Shown here piece by piece: positions 31,928 through 43,794 of a DNA stretch of 64,000 nt. Position 1 is the first letter of the stretch; each line of letters opens with the position of its first letter. The DNA is from Forficula auricularia. Taxonomy: Eukaryota; Arthropoda; Insecta; Dermaptera; Forficulidae. The DNA is taken from NCBI GenBank assembly GCA_024734495.1, contig JALMQS010000327.1:105033-169032 (forward strand). Direction: 5' to 3'. The position numbers were made by a program, and so were the translations under genes. A model generated the notes under the pieces. It worked only from the letters and a program-made list of their open reading frames with translations. It ran no database searches and was not told the DNA's origin.

Positions 31928-34900
31928 TTAATGGTTTTGTTCTTCTCCCTTCTTTCTTCTCTTTTCTATCCCGTCTTCTTCTTCCTTCATCCGTCCTATT
32001 ACGTCATCTTCCATCCTTCCCTCCCTCAGTGGCTCCACCATGCTCTTCCACAGCTTCTCGGTCCTCTCCTCTTCTCCCTTCTGTACTGTTGTTTCTTCCT
32101 CTCTTGTTCCTCTGTTGTAAATATTTCCGCATCTGGCCCTTGTCCAGATGCGCCTCTTCCACTCGCTTATGTTTGGTCTCTCCAGGTACTCCTCTTTTCC
32201 AACATTTATCTTTATTTCCTTATAGTAAGGGAAGTACTTGGATTTCTCTATTTTTTCCAGGTCCAATTGTATTTTTTGTTCTGCTCCCTTTATTATGCCG
32301 TCTTCTATTTTCTTTATTAATTCAGTTTCTTCTTCATTTAGCAATTCGTGAACTATTGTGGGCTCTCCCCAGCCATTCCACCTTTTTCTAAAACTGTTTC
32401 CCCATCTTGTTTCATTTTTGTTTCCGATTCCTCTAATTATTTCCCTCAGACATATCTTCGGCCATCTGTCATCCTCCATTTCTTTGACCTTTAGCATATA
32501 TTTCATCAATCTTTTAGCCTGGTAGACATATAGGTTTGATCTCCCCGTTTCTCCTCTCCATATATAATCCGGTGTGTTTCTGTCTATCCCCATTATTAGC
32601 TTGATATATTCCCCTTGTGTTTTTTCCACTTCTATTTTTTCTTCCCAACCCCATAGTTCCACTCCATACATTAAGATCGATTTTATTAGGGACTCGAAAA
32701 GGTAGAATTTCTTTGCGAATGAAGCCATTCTTGTTCTTTTTATTATACTCCATGTGGTGTATATAATTCTTTTTGCTTTTGCTTTTTGTTCTTTTATATG
32801 TTCATTGTGATTGTTTCTTGAATTTATTCTATATCCCAAGTATTTGATATTTTCGACTTCTTCGATTTTTTCTTTTTCCATTAACCAGTTTCTTTTCTTC
32901 CCCCTCCTCCCCCTCTTCCTAAAACAAATTATTTTTGACTTTTTGCAATTGGTTTCAAGATCGTTCTTTTTTGTGTATTTTACTAAATTTATTATCATCT
33001 CTCTTAATCCCTCTTCTGTATCGGATACTACTGCTACGTCGTCAGCATATTTCAGACAGTATATCTTTTTATTCCCGATTACCGTCCCTCCTAAGTTTCT
33101 TTCCGTCCATTCTTTCTCCATGTCATTTATATACATGTTGAATAGCACTGGACTCATCGGGCATCCCTGCCTCACCCCTCTCGATGTCCAGAATTTATTT
33201 CCTTCTTCATTTCCTTTTAATATTTCATTCGATGTTTCTTCATATACTGCTTTTATATACCTTAGCATTCTTCCTTGTACTCCGTATTTTTTTATTTTTT
33301 CTATTAGTTTTCTCCTGTTGACCTTATCAAATGCCGCTTTCAAGTCCAAGAACAGTACAAAAAGCCTTCCTTTTTTGTTTTTTAATTTGTTTTCAATTAG
33401 AGTGTTCAATACAAATAGGTTGTCCCTAGTTCCTCTTCCCTGTCTAAATCCAGATTGGCTTTCCTTTATGATCTTTTTTTTCTCTAGCCATACCTGCAAT
33501 CTCCTTGTCATTATTGATGACATCAATTTGTAGGCACTATTAAGAAGTGAAATCCCTCTATAGTTGGCTGGATTTTCCTTGACGCCCGACTTATATATTG
33601 GGAAAATCCTTACTTTCCTCCACTTATCAGGTATTTTGCCCTCTTTCCAGACAACGTTCAATACTCCTAGCAGTTCGTTTTTCATTTCTTCTGGTAACTC
33701 TTTGTAAAATTCATTTATGACTGTGTCAGAGCCTGGCGCCTTCTTTTTTTTAAGTCTTTTTAGTTCTCTTTCCAATTCTCCGCTTTCTATTTCTCTATTC
33801 AATTCCATTTCCTCTCCTTGTTCCTCGCTGTCTTTCATTTCTGCCTCCGTATCTTCAATTTCATCAAAATCTTGTTGTTGTTTTTCTCCGCTGCCTTCCA
33901 GTATTTCCATGAAGTGTCTTCTTAACTCGTCTTCTTCACACTCCACTCTTTCTCTTTTCCTACTTCTTAGTTTATTCACTGTTTTCCAGAAATCTGTATT
34001 ATTTTTGCTTTGTTTAACTTCGTTCCAAATTTTTTCTGCTTTTTCTTTCTGAATTTCTTTTTTTCTCTCTTTCAGTTTTTTTTCCTTACACCATATTCCA
34101 CTCTATCTTCTTCTCTATTTGTTTTTTCAAATTTTCTCAGTGTCTCTAGCATTTCTTTTTTTAGTTTTTCGTATTTTTGATCACCTTGCTCTCTTCTCTT
34201 TTTTTCCTTTTTCCTTAAGTTTAGTTCTTCTGCCGTAATGATTATTATTTCGTTTAGCTTGTCCATGTCCATTTTCAGATTTTTTTCCTTCGCTTCCTTC
34301 CATCTCCTTCTCATTATTTTTCTATATTTTTCCTTTTTTCTTTCATCCCATTCCCACCTTGTGTTTCCCTCTCCTTTTTCTATCTTCTCTCTTTCCTCTA
34401 TATCTATGTTTCTCTTAATTGTTGTTACCAGAGGCATATGGTCCGAATCACCTCTAGTTATCACCTCCATGTCTACTATTATTTCTCTGTCAAGATTTTC
34501 CTTAGTGATTACATAGTCTATTACTGAAGACCCCCTTGCTCCAATGTAAGTATATTTTCCCCGCTTGTCTCCTTTCGTTCTCCCATTCCATATTTTTAGA
34601 CCGCTGTCTCTACAAAAATCTAGTAATTTTCTTCCTTCACTGTTCATAATTTTATCTTGTGACCTTCTTATCATTTCTTCACCTTCCTCTTCGTCTTCCT
34701 CAATGCTTATAATATTTTCACCTACCCTGGCATTGAAATCGCCTAGTATTATTATTTCATTGTCTTTCTGAATTTCCGGGTAAATGATATTTTCTAGTTC
34801 TCTTCTCAGTTGTTCCATCCTTTCATTGTTATATACCGTTAATATCTTGATATCTCGCCCTTCTTTCTCTTTGTATTTTACGGTCATTCCATATTTCCAT

Positions 34901-35231
34901 TTATCAATTTCTTCTTTCATCTCTATACTTTTTTTTATCCCTATTAATTGTCCTCCACTAGCTCTTCCCTTTTTTTTATTCTCAACGCAGGGTCTGTCCA
35001 TATCCTGTATTCCGGTCCTAACTCTTCTCTCATTCTTTGTTCTTTCTCTCCTTCTATCCAGGTTTCTAACAGGATTATTACATCGTGATGTCTCAACCAA
35101 TTCCAGAATTCTTTATCTTTATTGTGTATGCCTGCTACATTCCACGAGACTATTTTGATTTCCTTTTCATTTCGTTTTCCTGTGTTTGCTTCTTTTCTTT
35201 CATCCCCTGATAGTCTCTTGGCGTCCGTCAT
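31928..35231 (-). pseudogene. LINE ORF2: endonuclease and reverse transcriptase, two frame breaks
   Basis: Endonuclease part: VSWNVAGIHNKD, ILLETWIEG (35231 to about 34978), then, after a shift in the A8 run at 34970-34977, GRASGGQLIGI, ILGDFNARVGE and RGDSDHMPL. A second shift in the A8 run at 34076-34083 leads into the 683-residue RT frame (start Met at 33979): KAPGSDTVINEFYK, YRGISLLNSAYK, SGFRQGRGTRDNL, LFLDLKAAFDKV, GVRQGCPMSPVLF, the catalytic LKYADDVAVV (about residue 310), ESLIKSILMYGVELWGW and a basic C-terminus. No RNase H is visible. One extra A at each run would give a single continuous protein. These breaks may be mutations or assembly errors. Confidence 0.88.
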
Positions 35232-35233
35232 GT

Positions 35234-36058
35234 CTATTCGTTTTTTGAAGTTTCTTCTGGACGGTTTATTTCTATTAGGTCTCCCTCTTCATTGAAGTCC
35301 TTCAGCTTATATAGCTTTCTATCACAATCTATTTTATCAATTCCTCTCAAGAAGGCTCTCTTCCCTTTTCCTCTCAATATTCGTATCATGTTCAATGTTC
35401 TACTTCTCAGATCTCTTGATTCTCTTTTTAAATCGTCTTCTAGATATATGTTGGTTCCCTTCAGATTGCCTCTTCTTTTGAAGATTTCTCTCTTTCCTTT
35501 TTTATTTCTCAATTTCACCAATATTGGTCTTATCCTTCCTTCCATTCTTTTTCCCATTCTGAAGGCTTCCTCTATTTCTGATACCTCCAATTGTAGTTTT
35601 TCTTTTATTACTCGTTTGACTATTTCTTCCGTTTTCTCCGTCTCTTCGTTATCTTCGTCCAAACCTTTTATTATAAAATTTTTTTCTCTATCCTTGTCTT
35701 CCGTAGACTCTATTCTCCTTTTGAGATCTAAATTTTCTTGTTTAATTTCTTCTATTTCCCTTCTCCATTCCTTTCTTTCTTCCTGTCTCTCCTGTCTTTC
35801 TCTCTCCAGTTCTTCTCTCAGATTTTTTAATTCTTCATTATTTTTCTGTAATTCCATGATCACAAGATCTAGTTTTTTCCCTAGATTCTCATTTCCTTCA
35901 TCACTTTCTTGTTTTCTTCTTTTTTCTTCTTGTCCTTTTAACGCTTCTGGTGGCGAACGTATCAATTTATTTGTAGGTGAGAAAGGTACTCCTCCCGTCT
36001 GTAGGTATTGATTTATTCCCTTTTGTACGGGCATTTGGGCATTTCCTTTTTTCATCAA
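35234..36058 (-). CDS. LINE ORF1: coiled-coil RNA-binding-like protein
   Basis: This intact 274-residue frame is expected to bind element RNA as a trimer or multimer. A Gln/Pro-rich start is followed by a long charged coiled coil (about 60-125, runs of EEL/REEL/RQE/REIEEIKQENLDL), then a compact domain with NFIIKGLDE, EAFRMGKRMEGRIRPILVKL and KRRGNLKGTNIYLEDDL. The last resembles the RRM-plus-C-terminal-domain layout of L1-type ORF1 proteins. There are no zinc knuckles, unlike the I-type LINE upstream. Its stop (TAG) is only two bases before the ATG of ORF2 (35231), which suits termination-reinitiation. The Met at 36058 is the first of two adjacent in-frame Mets. Confidence 0.85.
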   Translation of the reverse strand: MMKKGNAQMPVQKGINQYLQTGGVPFSPTNKLIRSPPEALKGQEEKRRKQESDEGNENLGKKLDLVIMELQKNNEELKNLREELERERQERQEERKEWRREIEEIKQENLDLKRRIESTEDKDREKNFIIKGLDEDNEETEKTEEIVKRVIKEKLQLEVSEIEEAFRMGKRMEGRIRPILVKLRNKKGKREIFKRRGNLKGTNIYLEDDLKRESRDLRSRTLNMIRILRGKGKRAFLRGIDKIDCDRKLYKLKDFNEEGDLIEINRPEETSKNE

Positions 36059-36225
36059 TTATTCCAAGTAAAACTATCTCAAAATAAACTTTCAATTCTA
36101 TTATATTCAGAAATAGTAAAAAACAAGTTGTTCACCTCTTAATCCAGGCTAATCTGCAGGAGCTCCCGTAAAGCACGTCTTTACTGCTTGAATGCACTGA
36201 CTCAACTCTTATTTTCACTATTAAT

Positions 36226-36877
36226 TCAAAATATATTAAACCAAAAAAATTGCGGAGTTTGTGTGTCTGGTTCATCCACGATTTCGTTGCCTCTCTTTAT
36301 TAGGAGACTAGAATCTACCAGGAGGGTTCCTGAAGGGCGGAGCCCTTAACAAAAGATCAATAAACTGATAGAGCGAGTTTCGATTTCAACAAAACTACGC
36401 CTAAATGTATTTTGTTATTGTTTTAAACCTAATAATATTCAGTAAATGGATGAAAAAACCTTACTAATAAAAAATTGTTTCGTTAAAAAAAATTAAGTCA
36501 ACCTCGTATCGTTGGCCTTAAATTTTAAAACGTGGAGGAACGGATCATATTCAGAGACCAATTTGATTCCGCTTTCAAACAAATAAATATCATCCATCTT
36601 TAAAACATCTACTTTCTTTAATGTTATCTGAAATGAGTATATTTATTTATTGTTTTGAAAGTGATTCTAAACATTATTCTCTAATTAATTCTTATTGAAC
36701 CTAATGTACTCGTTTGATCAAATTTTATTAAAGAAAATCACATTATTTAATTCACGCATTTTTTTCATTCATATACCATATATAAAAATAAAAATTAATT
36801 TGGATTTTTACCCCAACATTTCGGGGCGGAACGGCTGATATTAAGCTAGCAATACATTGAACGAAGATATTTATTTT
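36226..36877. other. AT-rich stretch, start of block C copy 2
   Basis: Holds one GC-rich core (36248-36355) and, from about 36600, the text shared with 17027-17290. No gene is supported. Confidence 0.55.
36248..36355 (+). repeat. GC-rich core repeat, copy 12
   Basis: TTGCGGAGTTTG, ATTTCGTTGCCTCTC, GAGACTAGAATCTACCAGG, GGGCGGAGCCCTTAACAA. The AAAAGCGCG part is deleted. Confidence 0.8.
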
Positions 36878-37476
36878 TACTTTATCCAATGCGAAGCATG
36901 GGAGAAAGTATTGCAATCGCTCTCGAGGCAAGTGCGACTTCAAAAGGGTCCTCAGGTAAAGACTACGGAACCCATAGACTCAATTAAGGTCACAAATTGA
37001 AGTATTCAATGAGATTGAATTTTAGCACGTGACGGTTTTGCCAAAAATTACCTGGAATCTCGTCGAGAGGCCAAAAAGTGCCATTTTTTTTGGAAGTGCG
37101 TGGGGATGGATGGATGGATGTATGTGTGTGTGTTATCGTTTTTTTCGTCCACGATTTTTTCCACACCTTTGCGCTGATTGAAATGAAATTGAAAACCTAC
37201 CATTAGTTTAACAAAATGAAGCGCTGATTAGTTTTTGGTACATATCGGTCCACAAACATTAGTACTTTATTTCAGTACTTTTTTTAGTTTTTTCTAAATA
37301 TCTTGAAAATAACTTAACCAATTTTGATGAAATTTAATATCCTAATTAAGTACCTTGGGGACCACAAAAAGGTTAAATAAAGTTTTTAGTAAAATTATAT
37401 TTTAAAGTACTTTACTCAAGAACATATTAATATTTCAAAATGAATTTGGATAAAGTTTAGCAACGATCCGTTGCAG
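36878..37476 (+). mobile_element. E1 element, most complete copy (599 bp)
   Basis: Begins TACTTTATCCAATGCG and ends TTGGATAAAGTTTAGCAACGATCCGTTGCAG. ACTTTATCCAA near the start is matched by inverted TTGGATAAAGT near the end, followed by a terminal hairpin GCAACG..CGTTGC. The 8-bp TTTATTTT flanks both sides, and the uninterrupted site (gatatttatttttttgaaagtg) is visible near 4070. It has no coding frame. Class is not assigned: an 8-bp duplication suggests a DNA transposon, while the hairpin end is unusual. Confidence 0.7.
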
Positions 37477-37783
37477 TTTATTTTGAAAGTGATTTCAAAT
37501 CTCAATCTCAATTTTCACTCTGATTGAAATGTTTGCCGTAATACGTGATTTAATCAATTAAAATTAAAGAATGAATGATTAATATTGTTTAGGTAATATG
37601 TATTAGAAGATTTATTATTTATTCTCTTTGAAACGAGAGGATATAATAGTAAATTGAATTTTTTATGGTTTCTTATGAAAATGTCGTGATTTAAATTTTA
37701 CTTCAGGTAAAATCAATTTATTTGGACTCTTAATTCCAAATATCTATTATATATATAAATATTAGTAGAAGTGATAAATAAGG

Positions 37784-37912
37784 AAATTGCGGGGGTTGTC
37801 GCTTGGCCGTCCAAGTTGTTTTCGTTGCTTCTGATTATCAGGGAGACTAGAATCGGCCAGGAGGTTTGCTTTCCAAATTCAAAGTGCGCAGACGCGGCGC
37901 CCTCAACAAATG
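37784..37912 (+). repeat. GC-rich core repeat, copy 13
   Basis: TTGCGGGGGTTGTCGC, TTCGTTGCTTCTGATTATC, GACTAGAATCGGCCAGG, GCGGCGCCCTCAACAAATG. Confidence 0.85.
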
Positions 37913-38080
37913 ATCATTAGAATGATTGAATTTTGATTTCTACAAAACCACCCCTAAATTTAATTTTTTCTTATTGTTTACTTGTAGAAAAGAAATGATC
38001 TCGGACCGCGGATAAAATATTATAATTCTATTGATATTTGTTATTCAAAAAAGATAGTTAATAATGTAGAAATAAGAAGT

Positions 38081-39147
38081 TTATTATTTTTTTAGCTAAT
38101 AGTGAGCTTCTAATTTTACTTTTCGTAAATTTTAAAATAGCTTCTTGAATATGTAAATACATACCTACATACTTACAAAAAGTGATATTCTGTATTAGTA
38201 TTTGCTTACATTTTTTCCTTGGTAGTAAATTAATATAAAATTCTAATAATATTCAATTTTTCTTTCAGATCGGTACCTAATTTTTGTTCTAGAAAATTCA
38301 ATCTGAAAGTTTGCAAGTAGAAAATTTATTTCTAATGAAAATAGATTCGAAAATAGACCAAAATGATGATTATTTTTTCGGAAATCTTGATTCAGATTCA
38401 AAATTTAAAATTATTATCACTTTTATTTTTCGAAAACATCACCGTATATTTTCAGAAATCTTATTTCAGAGAGAAAAAATTATCAGGCCAATTTGTTGTC
38501 TGTTTTCCAGTATCTACATATAAATCTCAATGTTTTAATGAATTGTATGACTTTATAATGGACCACGGGTTGGACAGCCCTGGTTTAAATCGAATGGGAT
38601 TAAAGAAGTATTAGAGTAATGATAATTAATTTTTTAAAAGTGACACGGATATAATAATTCCTTACTACCCATAATCTATTGACATGTAAGAAAGATCTAA
38701 AAGACAAGTCCTGACAAGTTTTAGTCCAAGAGATAAATTATCAATTAATTATGATTGTTCTAGAAAATCCCAATTCCTTGTCTCCTTGTACTAGAATGTT
38801 ATAGCTATATAGCTTGGTTAGTGTCGTAGCATATAAATTACTGAAACAATAAATATTTTAGAAAATGAAAATATGAGAAGAAGAAGAATTTTTAAATATT
38901 CAAAACTTCATTATTATTTTTTATATTATTAGTTGAGTTTATAATTTTTCTTTTAGTGAATTTTATTCTTGAAAAAAGCTTTACGTATTGTACAAATGTA
39001 CATTCATATTTCGAAAAAGGGAATAAATATATTTCTACATATAAATCTCAATTGTTTAAGGAAGTTTATGATTTTATGTTGGGCCACACTCATTGCAGTG
39101 CTGGGCCGCATGTGACCCGCGGCCCACGGGTTTGGACAGGCCTGGAC
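38081..39147. mobile_element. hAT-type relics with two 3' termini
   Basis: Two similar ends are seen: CCACGGGTTGGACAGCCCTG at about 38562-38581 and CCCACGGGTTTGGACAGGCC at about 39124-39143 (then tg). Reversed they start CAGGGCTGTCC / CAGGCCTGTCC, the hAT terminal form, and each is preceded by tctacatataaatctcaat. They sit in a section of block C that is continuous in copy 1. Short open frames at 38311-38614 and 38956-39180 look like decayed transposase 3' ends; no catalytic motif is visible. Confidence 0.55.
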
Positions 39148-39484
39148 TATATCCATAATAAAATGGCCATTTTGAGGTGATTTTCGAAAAAAATTCCCTC
39201 AGAAGTATACATTTCGAGATGGACTGGTAAATACTATTTTTTTTTTTTTTTTTTTTTTATGAATATATTAAGTAGAACATTTTTTTCTAAATAAAATACG
39301 ATTTGAATCTCATTTCTAATCTTTTAAAACCGAGGATTCTTACTATCTTCTCTCCTTCTTCAAGTTTTGAAATGGTCATTCAAGAAGAATGTAATAATTA
39401 CCAATTTCCTCATCTCTTCTATCATTGTTGTTTTCCAGTTTTAGGTATTCTAACTTGCCAATACATAAAAAAAATTAAAAAAAA

Positions 39485-41180
39485 AAAATCGATAATCTTT
39501 TGACAACACTGAGATTATCTTTCAATTTAATAGATGATTAAAGGATATTAAATAAATTACTATTGTGCCCTTTCCTTGATAGCCTAAGCATATGCTTATA
39601 TTGCTTAATGTTTAACCCGGCGCCCTGGATTTTGATTGTTTTTATTATAATTAAACTTTTATGTTTTTCTGAAATAACAACAATTTCCTTCATTGACTTT
39701 ATTATTTAATTAGTTGCTCTAATATTATATTTATTTATTTAATTAATTCAATTAATTAATTAACAACGGCAAAAGCCTTAAAAAGTTGGTTATATCCAAA
39801 CACAAATATTATCCAAACACAATGAAACAGAGATATACAATGGACAGTATGGCAATTGAAAATACATATTATATATTTGTTCCTCTGACAAAGCAATATT
39901 CAGTATCAAGGGAGAACTAAAAGTTCAATACCATGGATTTTGCCACAGAGAAAATATTCATCTGGTCTTTGACAACCATTCAAAATATCCTTAAATGGTG
40001 AATATTTGGCCAGGCAAAAGCCTTTACAAGTTGGTCGAATACTAAGTAAAATATGGTGATAAGATATAATAAATACATATATTAATAATAATGTTTAATT
40101 ATTTTGTGAAAATTAAAACTCTCTCTTTCATTATAGTCATCTGTAAAATGCGCCGGCGCGCTTTTAGTTAAACAAGCTTCTCTCTTGGTAGATTCTAGTA
40201 CCCTGGTAACATAGAGGCTACGAAATCGGACAGGCTGGTTTTCAATCTCGCAATTTAATGTTGAGACTCACTTACTTGGTGGGCGGGCTGCTTCACCCTA
40301 GCTAAATGTCCTCTAATATGTTTATTTTTTCCCTCGGACCATTAATAATTGCTTAATAATGAAAGTAATAAATAAATAAATAAAAGTGATTTTTTTGCTT
40401 CATTTTTCGAAATATCTCAAAAACGACTCAATCTATTTTGATTTTAAAAATTGGGAGAATCCATGGCATTTCGCTCTACAAAAAAGCCTAAACATTGTGT
40501 GAACATTGTAAAAATTATATTTTTCGAGATAATAATTGTTTTGTCAAAATGTCTGTTAGTAAGCCCGTGCGTTACCATATTTTTGTGGACGAGCTAGCTA
40601 AAAAACTAGTTTCAATATCAAAACCAAATTTCACACGTAGTTTTGGTTCATTGAAATTAAGAGCTGATTAGATTTTGGTGCATATTGACCTAAAATTAAG
40701 GGATGGGGGTCAAAATTTAAAATTATAATATTTTCAAACTAAAAAAACAAGAAAAATGAAATATACTATAAAATGAATCTATAATAAGGAAAATATCATT
40801 TTTCTGGGGACAAAATTAGGGGAGGGGTCAAAAAATAAAAATCTAGGCCATTTGAGCAAACTCAACAAAATTATTTATAGATAATCAGTGGGTCCCTAGA
40901 AGTCTAAAAATGCAAAAACTAACCGCCCAAAATGGGGGGGGGGGTCAAAAAATGAAAATCTATGCCCTTGGACCAAACTCAACCAAATTTTATATACATA
41001 ATCACTGGGCTCACAGTAGTCTAAAAATGCAAAAACTAACTCCCCTCTATATGATAATAAATAATTTTATTAAATATTAACAGGGTGTATGGTAAAGTCA
41101 AGTGGATGGCCACATCAGAAAGTGCCAATTTATTTTCTTTGGGGCTTCCTCAATTCATAGATGTACTTCCATAAACCATT
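39485..41180. repeat. Repeat block C, copy 2, right part
   Basis: Matches 17420-20170 without the Helitron. Contains a reversed core (40138-40256) and the poly-G tandem array (about 40700-41050). No gene is supported. Confidence 0.8.
40138..40256 (-). repeat. GC-rich core repeat, copy 14 (reverse)
   Basis: Near-identical partner of copy 7, minus strand, with AAAAGCGCGCCGGCGC and GTACTAGAATC intact. Confidence 0.85.
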
Positions 41181-41181
41181 T

Positions 41182-41830
41182 TCCATTTTAAAATTTGTTT
41201 ATTCAATAAATAAGGTGTCATACATGATTATATAAATTTAATAAACTAAGTAACTTAATGCCCTTCCTTCAAAGAGCGAATCCTTACTTTCAACAGATAA
41301 CATTTTCAGGATGCGCTCTCATTAGGAAAAAGGGTGGGGAGTCGAGATCGATGCGAGCATCTTGAATCGACTTATGATATTATTAGACTATTTGTTTACA
41401 TGCTGTGGTTTAAATTTAGAAAAAATATTTTTACAATAATAAAAACTAGACTGTTGTTGAGGGGATTGTTCTTTATTTTTGTTTAAAGCGTTGTTTTATA
41501 TTTCTTTTTTTATTTTTGTTATTTTTTTTCACGTTGGAATTGTACAGTTTTTAAACACTTTCCCGTATGACTTCTTATATTGGCATACTTTCCAATTTTC
41601 TTGATGAGGAGGTTTTCATGGGATCTTGAGCTTTTATAAAACTTCCTGTTTAATCGCCCTATGAGGTGTTCTTGTGATTCGACCTCCAGTGCGACTTGTA
41701 TCTCGGCGTTAGAGACGTGGGCGTCCAAGGGGGGGGGGGCTATCGTGCGAAGAGCACTGAGAGGATCGCTTGATATTTGATGCGGCCGCTGTGTGCCATA
41801 TGGGAGACCCATATGTTAGCCTGGGACGAT
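41182..41830 (-). pseudogene. 3' end of a Jockey-like LINE (tentative)
   Basis: The minus-strand frame 41812-41519 (97 codons) reads …HVSNAEIQVALEVESQEHLIGRL… HENLLIKKIG. This is the V-N-x-I-x-DL … I … H-N-L layout I recall for the C-terminal tail of Jockey-clade polyproteins. The following AT-rich 340 bases would be the 3' UTR. It interrupts repeat text on both sides. No RT motif remains, so the family call is weak. Confidence 0.35.
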
Positions 41831-41834
41831 TAAT

Positions 41835-42777
41835 TTCGATTCCTTTGAACGAGTATATTTATTTTTTGAAAGTGATTTCAAATCTCAATCTCAATTTTCA
41901 CTCTGATTGAAATTTTTGCCGTAATACGTGATTTAATCAATTAAAATTAAAGAATGAATGATTAATATTGTTTAGATAATATGTATTAGAAGTATTTCTT
42001 ATTTATTCTCTTGGAAATGAGAGGAGATGATAGTAAATTGAATTTTTTTATGGTTTCTTATAAAAATGTCGTGATTTACATTTTACTTCAGGTAGTAAAA
42101 TCATTTTATTTCGACTCTTAATTCCAAATATCTATGTATAAATATTAATTAGTAGAGGTGATAAATAAGGAAATTGCGGGAGTTGGCGCTTGGCCGTCCA
42201 AGTTGTTTTCGTTGCTTCTGATTATCAAGAGACTAGAATCGGCCAGGAGGTTTGCTTTCCAAGATCAAAGTGCGCAGACGTGGCGCCCTTAACAAATGCC
42301 CATTAGAATGATTGAATTTTGATTTCTACTAAACTACCCCAAAAAAAAACTATTTATTTATAGTTTTAATCTTATTATTATTAAATACAAGTTTTTTTAT
42401 CTTATTTTTAAATTCCTTTAATAAAATAATTTGAAGAGTAATTTGAGAATTTTTTTGAAAGCAAATCCATGTCTTAAAACGTGTAAAACAACGTGTCTTT
42501 CAAAAAAAATTTTAACCCCTAAAAAAACCCTAAAGATTTAAAAAACAACTTAAAAAACCCCTAAACATTTTCCCGTAAAAAAAAACTTGTTCAATTTTTT
42601 TAATAATAAATAAATAATCAAAATATATCTAATATTTATTAGAAATAAATAAAAAATATAATTCTTTCTTTGGATTCGTTTAGGAGGCATTTTTCATAAA
42701 TTCATTTATATATAAAATCGGAAATATGATAAAGTTTAAGGAAAGAGGTGTTGGTTTATAGTGAAACATATTAAACA
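41835..42777. other. AT-rich repeat-derived stretch
   Basis: Resembles 37480-37980 (tttgaaagtgatttcaaatc, attaaagaatgaatgattaat) and includes one core. No gene is supported. Confidence 0.55.
42171..42298 (+). repeat. GC-rich core repeat, copy 15
   Basis: TTGCGGGAGTTGGCGC, TTCGTTGCTTCTGATTATC, GACTAGAATCGGCCAGG, TGGCGCCCTTAACAAATG. Confidence 0.85.
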
Positions 42778-43009
42778 CAGGAATTGTTTAACGGATTATA
42801 GTGGTGTTTCACAAAGTGGAAATAAAATTAAAAAAATTAAAAATTCTTTTAAATTATTTTGGAGATTTTTTTATTTATCTCTATACATATTTCTGGCTAT
42901 GAACCCTTCATCAGGAGGTTTAACAAAATAATTTAAAAGATTTTTTAATTTTTTTAAATTTTATTTCCACTTTTGTGAAACACCACTATAATTCGTTAAA
43001 TAATTCCTG
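42778..43009. mobile_element. Palindromic MITE, arms about 85 bp
   Basis: The left arm caggaattgtttaacg … ttttaaattatttt and the right arm aaaataatttaaaag … cgttaaataattcctg are reverse complements with few mismatches, around a ~62-bp centre. Conserved terminal text is gtggtgtttcacaaagtgg. No coding sequence is seen. Confidence 0.75.
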
Positions 43010-43011
43010 TG

Positions 43012-43794
43012 GGAAATATGATAGTTGGGGCTACCAAATAGAAATTAGCTATTACAGAATAGTCAACTTTAGCAGGAAAAAAGGAAAAAATCGTTGTATT
43101 AAATTAATTGAAATTGTGGGATTCGTTCAAAAAGCAGTAGTTTCCATATGGGAAGAGTGGTCCCAAATGGGTTAAGCTACTGCAGTACTGCATGTTACTA
43201 CCTATAAACACAAATTATTCAGCTGAATACATACAGAAGATCATCTATGAAACGAAATTAAAATTAGAACAAGTATACATACATTATTCGAATGGTTATT
43301 CCTCTTTCCATAATACTAAATTTTCTACAAGATGTAACAGCGTCAAAACTTCAAAGAATTAAAGGTTGCTCTATATCAGTATGGGATTTGTCTGACGCAA
43401 CGCAGCGTAACCATATACAAAACCCCGAGTGATTCAGAGGGCCGAGCGACCGCACGTGTACAAGGGTTTGGAAATACGCATCCAGGTGTATGGTAAAGTC
43501 ATGTGGATGGCCACATAAGCTTATTTTTCTTCAAATGTGGCCCATGTAAGGAAATGGGTTGCTGGACACCCCTGCACTAAAATAATGGATAAGGAAGGTG
43601 AACTGAGGAGATTGACCGAGGAAACTAAAAGAAAAAATAAATAAAGTAATCTGTATGTAGTGGAGAGATAGGGAGGATGTTAATTGTCGAAACGACAAGT
43701 ATTTAATGTAGTTGCTTCGCGACAATACTAGCAAAAAGTTAAAGCTGAAGTAAATAGAATAGACAATAAGGATTCATAATTCATAAGCCCAAAA
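43012..43794. other. Non-coding stretch, no element recognised
   Basis: Only the short shared motif ggtgtatggtaaagtcatg at about 43488 links it to blocks A and C. No supported gene. Confidence 0.45.

Larger units (their letters stand above)
31221..36225 (-). mobile_element. Second LINE, near full length (about 5 kb), clade not assigned
   Basis: Minus strand: 5' UTR, ORF1 (coiled coil), ORF2 (endonuclease plus RT), long 3' UTR. ORF2 is broken by two one-base shifts, each in an A8 run. The 3' boundary is uncertain: the sequence runs into (CTGT)n and a poly-T at 31221-31256, which on the minus strand would be an ACAG repeat plus A8 tail. TTGAATT occurs next to both proposed ends and may be the core of a target duplication. 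AGACGTG near 36180 resembles a DPE. Block A' sequence flanks it on the left and a GC-rich core on the right. Confidence 0.75.

Noticed and set aside
31918..36011. Long Ser/Leu/Phe-rich open frames on the plus strand opposite the second LINE
   Set aside because: They are antisense shadows of purine-rich LINE coding sequence and have no motif of their own.
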